Origin: Longivirga sp036510975
GTDB lineage: Bacteria; Actinomycetota; Actinomycetes; S36-B12; CAIYMF01
NCBI GenBank assembly: GCA_036510975.1
Contig: DATCCY010000151.1
Coordinates: forward strand, 1 to 23,694
Reading direction: 5' to 3'
Length of the DNA: 23,694 nt
The notes under the pieces are model-generated. The model was not told the origin of the DNA. It did no database searches and saw only the letters and a list, made by a program, of their open reading frames with translations. The position numbers were made by a program, and so were the translations under genes. Positions 13,531-21,006 of the stretch are shown here, piece by piece (the stretch's first letter is position 1; each line of letters starts with the position of its first letter).

Positions 13531-14639
13531 CGGCGTCGCACGACCGTCCCGTGGTCGACGTGTCGCTCGGCCTGTTCGACCAGGACCTGCTCGCAGCCTG
13601 CATCTCGTGCGGCTTCTGCCTTCCCGCGTGCCCGACGTACAAGCTCACCCTCGACGAGCGGTCGAGCCCGCGCGGCCGCATCACGTTGATGCGCGCCGTC
13701 GACTCCGGTCGCCTCCCGGTCGACGACCCGACCGTGCGCGAGGAGTCGTCGTACTGCCTCGGCTGCCGCGCGTGCGAGCCGGTCTGCCCGGCCGGCGTGC
13801 AGTACGGCGCGCTCCTCGAGCGGTGGCGCGACCTCACCTGGAGCGGCACGCGGACCCCGCCGCTCGCGGCGACGCTGCGTGCGGGGATGCGGATGACTCC
13901 GGCGCTCACGGCGGCAGGCCGCGTGCGCGGCGCAGCCCGCACGACGGGTCGCGCCCGTGGCGACGGCCTGCAGCTCATGCTCGGCTGCGTCGAGCGGTCG
14001 CTGTTCCCCGGTGTCTCGCAGGCGGTCACGAGGCTGCTGCCCGGCATCGAGGTGCCCTCGGGGCAGGGCTGCTGCGGCGCGCTGCATGCGCACAGCGGAG
14101 GCAGCGCCGAGGGCCACCACCTCGCCGAGAAGCTCGGCGACGCGCTGCCCGGCACGATCCTGACCACGGCCGGAGGGTGCGCCGCGCACCTCGTGAACGT
14201 CCTGGGCCGCGACCGCGTGCAGGAGCTGTCCGAGCACCTCGTCTCCGTCTGGACGGCGGACGACGCACCGCGGCTCGATCCCGTGCTCGTCGACGGCCAC
14301 CGGGCGCGCGTGGCGCTGCAGGACTCCTGCCACCTGCGCAACGGCCTCGGCGTGAGCACGCAGCCGCGCGAGCTCGTGGCGCGCGTGGCCGACTACGTCG
14401 AGCTGCCGTCGGCCGGCACCTGCTGCGGTGGAGCCGGCACCTACTCGCTGCTGCGCCCCGACGACGCCGCGGCCGTGGCCGCGCCCAAGCTCGACGAGAT
14501 CGACCGGCTCAACCTCGACTATGTCGTCGTGGTGAACCCGGTGTGCCAGCGACAGCTCGTCACGTCGCTGCGCCGTCGCGGTTCGACCGTGCCGGTGCTG
14601 CACCTCGCCGAGCTCCTCGCACTCGCCCTGCCGCCCTGA
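13527..14639 (+). CDS. glcF: (Fe-S)-binding heterodisulfide-reductase-like subunit (GlcF-like)
   Basis: Iron-sulfur electron-transfer subunit paired with the flavoprotein encoded just upstream, passing electrons toward quinone. It has 370 residues. Two 4Fe-4S motifs are complete: CISCGFCLPACP (Cys25, 28, 31, 35) and CLGCRACEPVCP (Cys77, 80, 83, 87). Two CCG-type domains follow, seen as GQGCCGALHAHSG and GTCCGGAGTYSL, as in GlcF and HdrB. Start GTG 13527 overlaps the glcD stop by 4 nt, and the first Cys cluster then lies 25 residues in, as expected. The E. coli-type third subunit GlcE is not present, so this is a two-subunit enzyme or uses a partner encoded elsewhere. The cysteine hydrolase gene begins 106 nt later with no hairpin between, so it may share the transcript. 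Confidence 0.93.
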   Translation: MTASHDRPVVDVSLGLFDQDLLAACISCGFCLPACPTYKLTLDERSSPRGRITLMRAVDSGRLPVDDPTVREESSYCLGCRACEPVCPAGVQYGALLERWRDLTWSGTRTPPLAATLRAGMRMTPALTAAGRVRGAARTTGRARGDGLQLMLGCVERSLFPGVSQAVTRLLPGIEVPSGQGCCGALHAHSGGSAEGHHLAEKLGDALPGTILTTAGGCAAHLVNVLGRDRVQELSEHLVSVWTADDAPRLDPVLVDGHRARVALQDSCHLRNGLGVSTQPRELVARVADYVELPSAGTCCGGAGTYSLLRPDDAAAVAAPKLDEIDRLNLDYVVVVNPVCQRQLVTSLRRRGSTVPVLHLAELLALALPP

Positions 14640-14745
14640 CCGGACCCCGTACCCCACCCGAACCGCACCGGAATCACCGACCCGCCAGCCCGAATGCGAA
14701 GGACCATCACCCCATCCGCGACCGACCAGCCAGGAGGACCCACCC

Positions 14746-15378
14746 ATGGACCCGAACAAGACCGCCGTCGTTCTCGTCGAGTTCCAGAACGACTTCACCA
14801 GCGAGGGCGGCGCGCTGCACGGCGCCGTCAAGGACTCGATGGAGGCCACCGACATGCTGACGCACACGCAGGAGGCGGTCGCGGCCGCGCGGGCCGCCGG
14901 CGTCACCATCATCCACGCGCCGATCCAGTTCGCCGAGGGCTACGGCGAGATCACCTCGCACCCCTACGGCATCCTCAAGGGCGTCGTGGACACCAACGCC
15001 TTCGTCAAGGGCAGCTGGGGTGCCGACTTCGTCGGAGAGATGGCGCCGCAGCCCGGTGACATCGTGCTGGAGGGCAAGCGCGGGCTCGACGCGTTCGCGA
15101 GCACGAACCTCGACTTCATCCTGCGCAGCAAGGGGATCGAGACCGTCGCGCTCGGCGGCTTCCTGACCAACTGCTGCGTCGAGTCGACCATGCGCTCGGC
15201 GTACGAGAAGGGGTTCGAGGTCGTCACGCTCACCGACTGCGTCGGTGCGACCAGTGCCGAGGAGCACGCCAACGCGATCACCTACGACTACCCGATGTTC
15301 TCCAAGCCGATGACCGCGTCGGAGTTCGCCGGGACCCTCTCGGGCGGCGCGGCGGCCGACACCTCGCGCACCTACTGA
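14746..15378 (+). CDS. Cysteine hydrolase, isochorismatase-like family
   Basis: Alpha/beta cysteine hydrolase of the isochorismatase/nicotinamidase superfamily, 210 residues, which probably hydrolyses an amide or ester of a small metabolite. The catalytic Lys is Lys111 (in LEGKRGLDAF) and the nucleophile Cys144 (in TNCCVEST, preceded by the family cis-peptide region GGFLTN). The first member of the usual Asp-Lys-Cys triad is replaced: the normal D-x-Q-N-D-F reads EFQNDF (Glu12). I believe a YcaC-like or related subgroup carries Glu here, so the enzyme may still be active. AGGAGG at 14732-14737 fixes the ATG. It lies downstream of glcDF, and a link to that pathway is possible but unproven. Confidence 0.88.
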   Translation: MDPNKTAVVLVEFQNDFTSEGGALHGAVKDSMEATDMLTHTQEAVAAARAAGVTIIHAPIQFAEGYGEITSHPYGILKGVVDTNAFVKGSWGADFVGEMAPQPGDIVLEGKRGLDAFASTNLDFILRSKGIETVALGGFLTNCCVESTMRSAYEKGFEVVTLTDCVGATSAEEHANAITYDYPMFSKPMTASEFAGTLSGGAAADTSRTY

Positions 15379-15397
15379 CGCGCCCCGCCTCGTCGGG

Positions 15398-15430
15398 CGG
15401 CTCGCACCGTTCCGGTGCGGGTGCGAGCCG
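15398..15430. terminator. Bidirectional hairpin between hydrolase and cyclase genes
   Basis: Perfect 11-bp stem CGGCTCGCACC/GGTGCGAGCCG (15398-15408 with 15420-15430). A competing inner hairpin, CGCACCG/CGGTGCG with a TTC loop (15403-15419), can form instead. It lies 20 nt after the hydrolase stop and 33 nt from the stop of the convergent cyclase gene. Confidence 0.75.
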
Positions 15431-15462
15431 TCCGGTACGGCGTCACCTCGACGCCCTCGCCG

Positions 15463-16911
15463 TCACTCGTGGTGCGCCAGGGTCGCGGCCTCGCCCGTGA
15501 AGGACTCCCGGGGGGTGGGCGGCACGGCGGAGCGGTCGGGCGGGGCGTCCGACACGTCGGCCTCGGTCCTGGCCCGACCGGCGTCCTTCGCGCGGTAGAG
15601 CGCGACGTCGGCCCGGTGCAGCACGTCCTCGGGACGGTCCCCGGGACGCGCGATCGTCAGGCCGATGCTGACGCTGGCGTGAACCGACCCGCCCGCCACG
15701 GCGATGGGCCGGCGGACCTGCTGGTGGATGGCGTCCGCGACGCGCCAGGCGTCGTCAGGTGCTGCGAGCGAGGGCAGGAGCACGACGAACTCGTCGCCGG
15801 CGAACCGGCCCACGAAGTCGTCGGACCGCAGGGTCCGGCTGATCCGGTGACCGACCTCGACGAGCACGGCGTCGCCGGTCGCGTGGCCGTGGTTGTCGTT
15901 GAGGTCCTTGAGCCGGTCGAGGTCGAGGAACAGGACCGCGACCGAGGTGCCTGCGCGCGGCTCGTGCCCGAGCACGGTGCCGAGCCGGTCGAGCAGGTCG
16001 CGCCGGTTCGGCAGGCCGGTCAGCGCGTCGCTGCGGGCCTGGAGCTCGAGCTCCACACGCATCGAGTGCTCCGCCGACATGTCGCGCAACGAGTCGATCC
16101 CGCCGAGCACGGTGCCGTCCGGACCCAGCACGGCGCGTCCGCTGTCGCTCATCCACCGCCAGGTGCCGTCCGCAGCGCGGAACCTGGCCTCGACCTGCCC
16201 CGAGTGCTGGTCCGCGCTCAGCCTGGCGCGGGTGGTCGCGCTCGCCGCTGCCAGGTCCTCGGGATGCATGAGGTCGGGCACGCGGAGTCCCACGAGCTCG
16301 TCGGGGCGGTAGCCCAGGATGGCCTGCGTCGACGGAGAGGCCCAGTCGATGGTGCCCGTCGAACCGTCGGTGTGCAGCAGGACGTCCGTCGAGTTGTCCG
16401 CCAGCATCCGGTAGTGCGCCTCGGACGCCGTGAGCGCCGCGGCCGCCGCGGTCTGCTCGGTCACGTCGCGGACCGTGACGACGATGTAGTCGACCTCTCC
16501 GCCCGCCGTGCGGACCACTCGGGTCCTGCTGGCGGCCCACAGCACCGAGCCGTCGGCGCACAGCGCCCGTCCCCGGGTGTCGATGACGTCCTCGCCCACC
16601 GCCATCCGCTCGACGATCGTGCGGCTGACCTGCGCGGCGTCGTCGGGGTGCTCGAAGCGCAGGTGCGTGCCGACGACGGCCTCGTCGTCGTAGCCGAAGA
16701 TCCGGTGCAGGGACGGCGAGGCCCACAGCACCCGCCCGTCGGCGTCGAACTGGATGATCGCGTCGGAGATGTTCTCGAGCACGAGACCGATGTGGGAGGT
16801 GAGCCGACGCAGCGCGTGCGCCACGGACTGAGCCTCCTGCGCCGGACGGGGAACGGACACCGGCGTGCCGTCACCGTCCCCCAAGGGTGCGGTGGGCTTG
16901 TCGGCGGGCAT
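15463..16911 (-). CDS. Diguanylate cyclase with two PAS domains
   Basis: Cytoplasmic sensor enzyme of 482 residues that would make the second messenger cyclic di-GMP from two GTP. Two PAS domains are seen: residues about 40-160 (ISDAIIQFDADGRVLWASPS, GYDDEAVVG, VTVRDVTEQ) and about 165-285 (YRMLADNSTDVLLHTD, GYRPDELVG, WRWMSDSGRAV). The GGDEF domain follows from about 300 (RSDALTGLPNRRDLLDRL, FLDLDRLKDLNDNHGH). The active-site loop is AGDEF at 371-375, an accepted active variant, and the product-inhibition I-site RxxD is present as RSDD at 362-365, exactly five residues before it. No EAL domain and no membrane helix. AGGAG lies 8 nt before the ATG. A TAGCGT at 16939-16944 (minus strand) may be its -10. 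The PAS ligand is unknown. Confidence 0.93.
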   Translation of the reverse strand: MPADKPTAPLGDGDGTPVSVPRPAQEAQSVAHALRRLTSHIGLVLENISDAIIQFDADGRVLWASPSLHRIFGYDDEAVVGTHLRFEHPDDAAQVSRTIVERMAVGEDVIDTRGRALCADGSVLWAASRTRVVRTAGGEVDYIVVTVRDVTEQTAAAAALTASEAHYRMLADNSTDVLLHTDGSTGTIDWASPSTQAILGYRPDELVGLRVPDLMHPEDLAAASATTRARLSADQHSGQVEARFRAADGTWRWMSDSGRAVLGPDGTVLGGIDSLRDMSAEHSMRVELELQARSDALTGLPNRRDLLDRLGTVLGHEPRAGTSVAVLFLDLDRLKDLNDNHGHATGDAVLVEVGHRISRTLRSDDFVGRFAGDEFVVLLPSLAAPDDAWRVADAIHQQVRRPIAVAGGSVHASVSIGLTIARPGDRPEDVLHRADVALYRAKDAGRARTEADVSDAPPDRSAVPPTPRESFTGEAATLAHHE

Positions 16912-17009
16912 GGCTCGCTCCTGGTCGCGTCATCGGCCACGCTACGGGGCGGTGGCCGCCGACGCGCGCCGCGCAGGAGCCGTGCGACCGACGTTCACGG
17001 CGATGGGCG

Positions 17010-18479
17010 CTACGACTTCGGGACCAGGCTGCTCGTGGGGGCGGCCCTGGTGGTGGACCGCACCATCGTGGTCAGCGCGGCCAGCGTGCTCTTGGCCGTG
17101 CTCTCCTGCAGGCCGGGCAGCGTGACCGTCTGCAGCAGCTCCTTGCCGCTCGTCCACAGGCAGTAGCCGCCGCTGACGCCGGAGACGGTGACCGGCATGC
17201 ACCAGGTCTTGCCGGCCACCGGGCTGGCGTACTCGGTCGGGTCCCCGGCGACGGCGTTCTGGGTCGAGCCGTCGACGAGGCCGGCACGCACCTGGCCGAG
17301 CAGGGTCTGGGCGGCGTCGTGGCTGTGCAGGGCGCGCATGGCCAGCGGACGCTGGCCGTCGGGCACCGCGGACGCGACGAAGATCGTGAAGGCGGTGCGC
17401 GTGCCGTAGGTCTGCGCCCACGCCCAGGGCGCCCCGGCCGAGGTGAACCCGTGGGTCACGTTCGCCAGGTTGACGCCCGGCACGGTCACCCTCTTCTGAC
17501 CGGCGAGCGACTTGGGCGCGGTGTGGACCAGGACGTCGGGCTGCTGCGCCGCCTGCGCGGAGGCCTTGCTCGCCAGGAAGCGGGGGATGCCGTAGGCCGC
17601 GCCCGCACCGAGCACGAGCACGGCCACGACCAGGCCGACGATCATGCGCTTGGCGCCGCCGCGCTTCTTGTACGCCACGGGAGTGCCGGCGCCGTGGTCC
17701 AGGCCCGCACCCGCGGAGAAGGCCGAGGGGATGGTTCCGAACGCGTTGGGCGTGCCCCCGAAGCGGGACCCGGCACCGCTCGTCGCGGGCGCATCCGCCC
17801 AGCCCGGGGTCGGGGCCGGGGTCGCCGGTCGGGCGGGGTGCGGGGCCCCGGCTGCGGGGGAGACGACCACGGGTCCGGCAGCGGCCGGGGCCGCCGGGTG
17901 CGCCCCGGGACGGGACCGGTCCGCTGCCTGCGACGCCGCGGCGGCGAGCAGCTCGTCGCCGGGCGAGGGCGAGGGCGCGGATACCGGCGCGGCCGGGGGC
18001 CGTGAGCCGGGTCGGGACCGGTCGGCGGCTGCGTCAGGGCCGGCGACCGGCTCCAGGACGGGCGTCGCGGCGGTGGCGGGCGCGGCGGGGGGTCGGGCAC
18101 CGGGTCGGGACTGGTCGGAAGCGGCATCGGCGACGACGACGGGCGGTGCGACCGCTACGGCAGGAGGTTCGGGGGCGGGGGCGGGGGCGGGCGCGGGCGC
18201 GGGGGCCGGGGCGGGGACCGGGGGCTGGGCTGGGGCGGGGGTCGGCGACGTGCGGGCGGCGGAGCGACCGGACGGTGCTGCGTGGCGCGGGCCGGAGTGC
18301 GCGGGCAGCTCGACGGAGACCGCCGGACCGGCCGCGGCCGAGGACGGGCTCGCGACGGCGCCGGCGAGGGCGAGCTCACGGGGTGCCGAGCGCGTCTGCG
18401 CGGTCCATCCCGTGCCGTTCCACCAACGCACGGCAGACGGATCGGTGGGGTCGGCGTACCAACCGGCCTCAGGACTCAC
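17010..18479 (-). CDS. DUF2510 single-pass membrane protein with Pro/Ala-rich linker
   Basis: Protein of 489 residues and unknown function. The N-terminus holds a DUF2510 motif, GWYADPTDPSAVRWWNGTGW (residues 6-25), common at the cytoplasmic end of actinobacterial membrane proteins. A disordered linker of about 240 residues follows, rich in Ala and Pro, with a run of PA dipeptides near 85-103 and three copies of a D(R/Q)SRPG motif at about 122, 153 and 187. One membrane helix (about 278-297, MIVGLVVAVLVLGAGAAYGI) leads to an external domain of about 190 residues with two Cys (TWCMP, YCLW) that may form a disulfide. I chose GTG at 18479 because AGAGGGGG lies a few nt upstream and DUF2510 then begins at the N-terminus; a start at 18587 is possible. 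It lies upstream of, and in line with, the cyclase gene. Confidence 0.85.
   Translation of the reverse strand: MSPEAGWYADPTDPSAVRWWNGTGWTAQTRSAPRELALAGAVASPSSAAAGPAVSVELPAHSGPRHAAPSGRSAARTSPTPAPAQPPVPAPAPAPAPAPAPAPEPPAVAVAPPVVVADAASDQSRPGARPPAAPATAATPVLEPVAGPDAAADRSRPGSRPPAAPVSAPSPSPGDELLAAAASQAADRSRPGAHPAAPAAAGPVVVSPAAGAPHPARPATPAPTPGWADAPATSGAGSRFGGTPNAFGTIPSAFSAGAGLDHGAGTPVAYKKRGGAKRMIVGLVVAVLVLGAGAAYGIPRFLASKASAQAAQQPDVLVHTAPKSLAGQKRVTVPGVNLANVTHGFTSAGAPWAWAQTYGTRTAFTIFVASAVPDGQRPLAMRALHSHDAAQTLLGQVRAGLVDGSTQNAVAGDPTEYASPVAGKTWCMPVTVSGVSGGYCLWTSGKELLQTVTLPGLQESTAKSTLAALTTMVRSTTRAAPTSSLVPKS
17888..18130 (-). repeat. Threefold imperfect repeat coding for D(R/Q)SRPG
   Basis: Three related stretches of about 35 nt, near 17905-17925, 18005-18025 and 18100-18120, each encode D(R/Q)SRPG followed by Ala/Pro-rich sequence. 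Spacing is about 31-34 codons. They lie in the linker of the DUF2510 protein and suggest expansion by tandem duplication. Confidence 0.6.
18171..18235. repeat. GC-rich simple repeat (GGGGGC/GGGCGC)
   Basis: Low-complexity run of GGGGGC and GGGCGC units on the plus strand, encoding the alternating Pro-Ala dipeptides of the DUF2510 protein linker on the minus strand. Such tracts are prone to slippage and sequencing error. Confidence 0.75.
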
Positions 18480-18680
18480 GTCGCCCCCTCTCGCGTCGTA
18501 CGGCGTCACTGCCCCACTGGTGTCTCGGCCAGGGAGGCCGGGAACTGAAGGCGGGGGCCCGGTCAGCCGAACGGCTGGTTGTTGCATCGTGGGTCATGCA
18601 TCGGCGCCCAGAGGAACCGGGCGGTCACGCGAGACGCTCGGTTCGCTCACGTCCGGGCGGTCGCGACGCGGCGGCGCCGC

Positions 18681-19859
18681 TCAGGCGACGCGGCGCAGGG
18701 CCACGAGGGTGACGTCGTCGCGCCGCCACTCGGGAGAGCCGTCGCGCAGGTCGGCGAGCACCTGGGCGACGAGCTCGCGCGGGTCGCGGGTCGTGACCCC
18801 GTCGACGACGGCGGCGAGGTCGTCGTCGGACATCTCGAGGTCGGCGTCGCGCGCCTCGACGAGGCCGTCGGACCAGGCCAGCAGCACGTCGCCACGGTCG
18901 AGCCTCGCCGCGCGGGTGGCCCAGGTGCCGCCGAGGGCGGAGAGCAGCGGACCGGTGGGGTCCAGGCGGGTGCGTCCGGCGGTCTCGCCCCGAGGCAGGA
19001 GCCAGCCCGCCGGGTGGCCGGCGTTGGCCCACGCCACCGTTGCCGCGGCCGGGTCGAGCACGGCGACCAGCGCCGTCGCGAAGCGGCCGTCGGCGGCGTC
19101 GGTGAACGACGTCGCGCCACGGGTGAGTGCCGTGCCCGCGTCGAAGCCGGACCTCAGGGCCACCGTCATCACCGAGCGCAGCCGCTGCAGCACGAGGCCG
19201 GCGAGCTCGCCGTGCCCCGCGACGTCGAGCAGCAGCAGCGCCGTGCGCTCGCCGTCGAGCGGCAGCACGCCCCACCAGTCGCCGGCGAGGACGCCGTGCG
19301 CCGCCTCGACCCGGCCGTGCACCTCGAGACGCGCGGCGACGGGATCGGGCTCGGTCGCGAGATCGGCGCGGATCGCCGACACCACGGGGGACTCCTGGGC
19401 CAGGCCCTCCCCGGCCGCGCGCGCGGCGTCGGCCTCGGCGACGAGCGCCCGGCGCATCGCCTCGGCGTCCGAGCCGACCGCGCGCAGCTCCGGCGGTCCG
19501 GTGGGGACGATGACCTGCTCGCGGTGGCCCTCACGAGCGACCTCACGCAGCTGGTCGCGCAGCTCGTCGAGCGGGTGCAGCACCCAGCGGCGCACGAGCA
19601 CGTACGCACCGCCGACCAGCACGAGCAGCACCGCCCCGGCGACGAGCAGGGCCAAGGCCATCCGACGGGCGACGCCGGCCAGCCCGTCGATCGCGACGTC
19701 CCGATCCGCGACCGAGGCGTTCTGCACCGCCTTGGTGGACGTCGCGACGTCGAGGTAGGCCGCATGCACCATCAGCCCGATGACGACGAGCGCGACCAGG
19801 GCGACCACGGCGAGCAGAGCCATGCGGGTGCGCAGGCTCGGGCCGCCGCTGGGGTCCAT
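18681..19859 (-). CDS. Membrane-anchored PP2C-type (SpoIIE) phosphatase with HAMP
   Basis: Serine/threonine phosphatase of 392 residues, of the kind that works on anti-sigma-factor antagonists in partner-switching pathways. Two membrane helices (about residues 13-35 and 65-87) bracket a short external loop of about 30 residues, then a HAMP-like segment (VRRWVLHPLDELRDQLREVA, about 88-107). The PP2C domain from about 165 shows GDWWGVLPLDG, LLLLDVAGHGELAG (metal-binding Asp and the DxxGHG signature), WANAGHPAGW, LLAWSDGLVEARD and DDVTLVAL. The external loop is too small for a classical sensor domain. The ATG at 19859 is preferred because upstream in-frame starts run into the divergent aminotransferase gene; TACGGT ends 7 nt before it, so the transcript may be leaderless. 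No anti-sigma, anti-anti-sigma or STAS gene is in the window. Confidence 0.9.
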   Translation of the reverse strand: MDPSGGPSLRTRMALLAVVALVALVVIGLMVHAAYLDVATSTKAVQNASVADRDVAIDGLAGVARRMALALLVAGAVLLVLVGGAYVLVRRWVLHPLDELRDQLREVAREGHREQVIVPTGPPELRAVGSDAEAMRRALVAEADAARAAGEGLAQESPVVSAIRADLATEPDPVAARLEVHGRVEAAHGVLAGDWWGVLPLDGERTALLLLDVAGHGELAGLVLQRLRSVMTVALRSGFDAGTALTRGATSFTDAADGRFATALVAVLDPAAATVAWANAGHPAGWLLPRGETAGRTRLDPTGPLLSALGGTWATRAARLDRGDVLLAWSDGLVEARDADLEMSDDDLAAVVDGVTTRDPRELVAQVLADLRDGSPEWRRDDVTLVALRRVA

Positions 19860-19862
19860 GCC

Positions 19863-19878
19863 GGTCACCGTAGTGACC
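19863..19878. promoter_or_regulatory. Palindrome in the divergent phosphatase/aminotransferase promoter region
   Basis: Perfect inverted repeat GGTCAC-CGTA-GTGACC. It overlaps the -10-like TACGGT of the phosphatase gene on the minus strand and lies about 35 nt upstream of the aminotransferase -10, so a bound protein could control both. No regulator gene lies next to it. Confidence 0.4.
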
Positions 19879-19913
19879 ACGGCGACGCCGAGGGCGGTCC
19901 CACGACGTCTCGG

Positions 19914-19919
19914 TAGGGT
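19914..19919 (+). promoter_or_regulatory. -10 element of a probably leaderless aminotransferase transcript
   Basis: TAGGGT ends 6 nt before the ATG at 19926. This is the spacing and motif of actinobacterial leaderless genes, and no Shine-Dalgarno precedes the ATG. Confidence 0.6.
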
Positions 19920-19925
19920 CGGCGC

Positions 19926-20999
19926 ATGACCGGGAGCACGCCGCGGCTGCGCGAGACCCTCGACCGCCTCCCGGCCTACGTCGCCGGCCGGCCGCCGACC
20001 GGCGCCTCGGGGCTGACGCCGTACAAGCTCTCGAGCAACGAGAACCCGTACGCGCCGCTGCCGGGCGTCCAGGAGGCGATCGCGACCGCGGCCGCCGCGA
20101 TGAACCGCTACCCGGACCCGGCGTCGAGCGCTGTCGTCGACGCGCTGGCCGAGCGCTACGCCGTCCCCCGCGACCATCTCGCCCTCGGCACCGGCTCGGT
20201 CGGGCTCCTGCAGCAGGTCGTGCAGATCAGCGCGGGTCCCGGCGACGAGGTGCTCTACGCCTGGAGGTCCTTCGAGGCCTACCCGATCATGACGATCATC
20301 GGCGGGGCGACCCCGGTGCAGGTGCCGCTCCGCCCGGACGAGACGCACGACCTCGACGCGATGGCCGACGCCGTCACCGACCGCACCCGGCTCATCTTCG
20401 TCTGCACGCCGAACAACCCGACCGGGACCGTCGTGCGCCAGGACGACCTCGACCGGTTCCTCGCTCGCGTCCCCGACGACGTGCTCGTGATCGTCGACGA
20501 GGCCTACGCCGAGTTCGTCCGCGACGCCGACGCCGTGCGCGGCCTCGACACCTACCGTGACCGGCCGAACGTCGCCGTGCTGCGCACCTTCTCCAAGGCC
20601 TACGGCCTGGCCGGCCTGCGGGTCGGCTTCGCGGTCGCGCATCCGCGCGTCGCTGCGGCGCTGCGCCAGACCCAGGTGCCGTTCGGCGTGTCGAGCGTCG
20701 CCCAGGCCGCGGCGATCGCGTCGCTCGCCGCCGAGGACGCCCTGCTGGAGCGGGTCGAGCTGCTCGTCGCCGAGCGCACCCGGGTCGAGTCGGCGCTCGC
20801 CGAGCAGGGCTGGCGGCTCGCGCCGAGCCAGGCGAACTTCGTCTGGCTGCGCCTCGGCGACCGGCTCGACGAGTTCGTCGCGGCCTGCGAGGCCGTGAAC
20901 CTCGCCGTGCGGCCCTACGGCCAGGACGGCGTACGGATCACGATCGGCGAGACCGAGGCCAACGACCGCTTCCTCGTCGTGAGCGCCGACTTCGCCTGA
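19926..20999 (+). CDS. pat: HisC-like aminotransferase (probable aromatic/phenylalanine aminotransferase)
   Basis: PLP-dependent class I/II aminotransferase of 357 residues. Visible motifs are KLSSNENPYAPLP (36-48), NRYPDPASS, CTPNNPTGTVV, DEAYAEF and TFSKAYGLAGLRVGF with the PLP lysine Lys224, and near the end SQANFVWLRLG and RPYGQDGVRI. This pattern (WRSFEAYP in the middle, SQANFVWL and VRPYG-DGVR at the end) is closer to the mycobacterial protein Rv3772 (Pat/HisC2), an aromatic amino-acid aminotransferase, than to the true histidinol-phosphate enzyme, and no other his gene is nearby. The symbol rests on this recalled similarity; hisC is the alternative name. The reaction would interconvert aromatic amino acids with phenylpyruvate-type keto acids. 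It appears leaderless and converges with the transporter gene, with 7 nt between stops. Confidence 0.85.
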   Translation: MTGSTPRLRETLDRLPAYVAGRPPTGASGLTPYKLSSNENPYAPLPGVQEAIATAAAAMNRYPDPASSAVVDALAERYAVPRDHLALGTGSVGLLQQVVQISAGPGDEVLYAWRSFEAYPIMTIIGGATPVQVPLRPDETHDLDAMADAVTDRTRLIFVCTPNNPTGTVVRQDDLDRFLARVPDDVLVIVDEAYAEFVRDADAVRGLDTYRDRPNVAVLRTFSKAYGLAGLRVGFAVAHPRVAAALRQTQVPFGVSSVAQAAAIASLAAEDALLERVELLVAERTRVESALAEQGWRLAPSQANFVWLRLGDRLDEFVAACEAVNLAVRPYGQDGVRITIGETEANDRFLVVSADFA

Positions 21000-21006
21000 G
21001 CACGGC

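Noticed and set aside
15415..17166. 583-residue open frame antisense to the diguanylate cyclase
   Set aside because: Opposite strand has two PAS domains and AGDEF with an I-site; this frame shows no domain.
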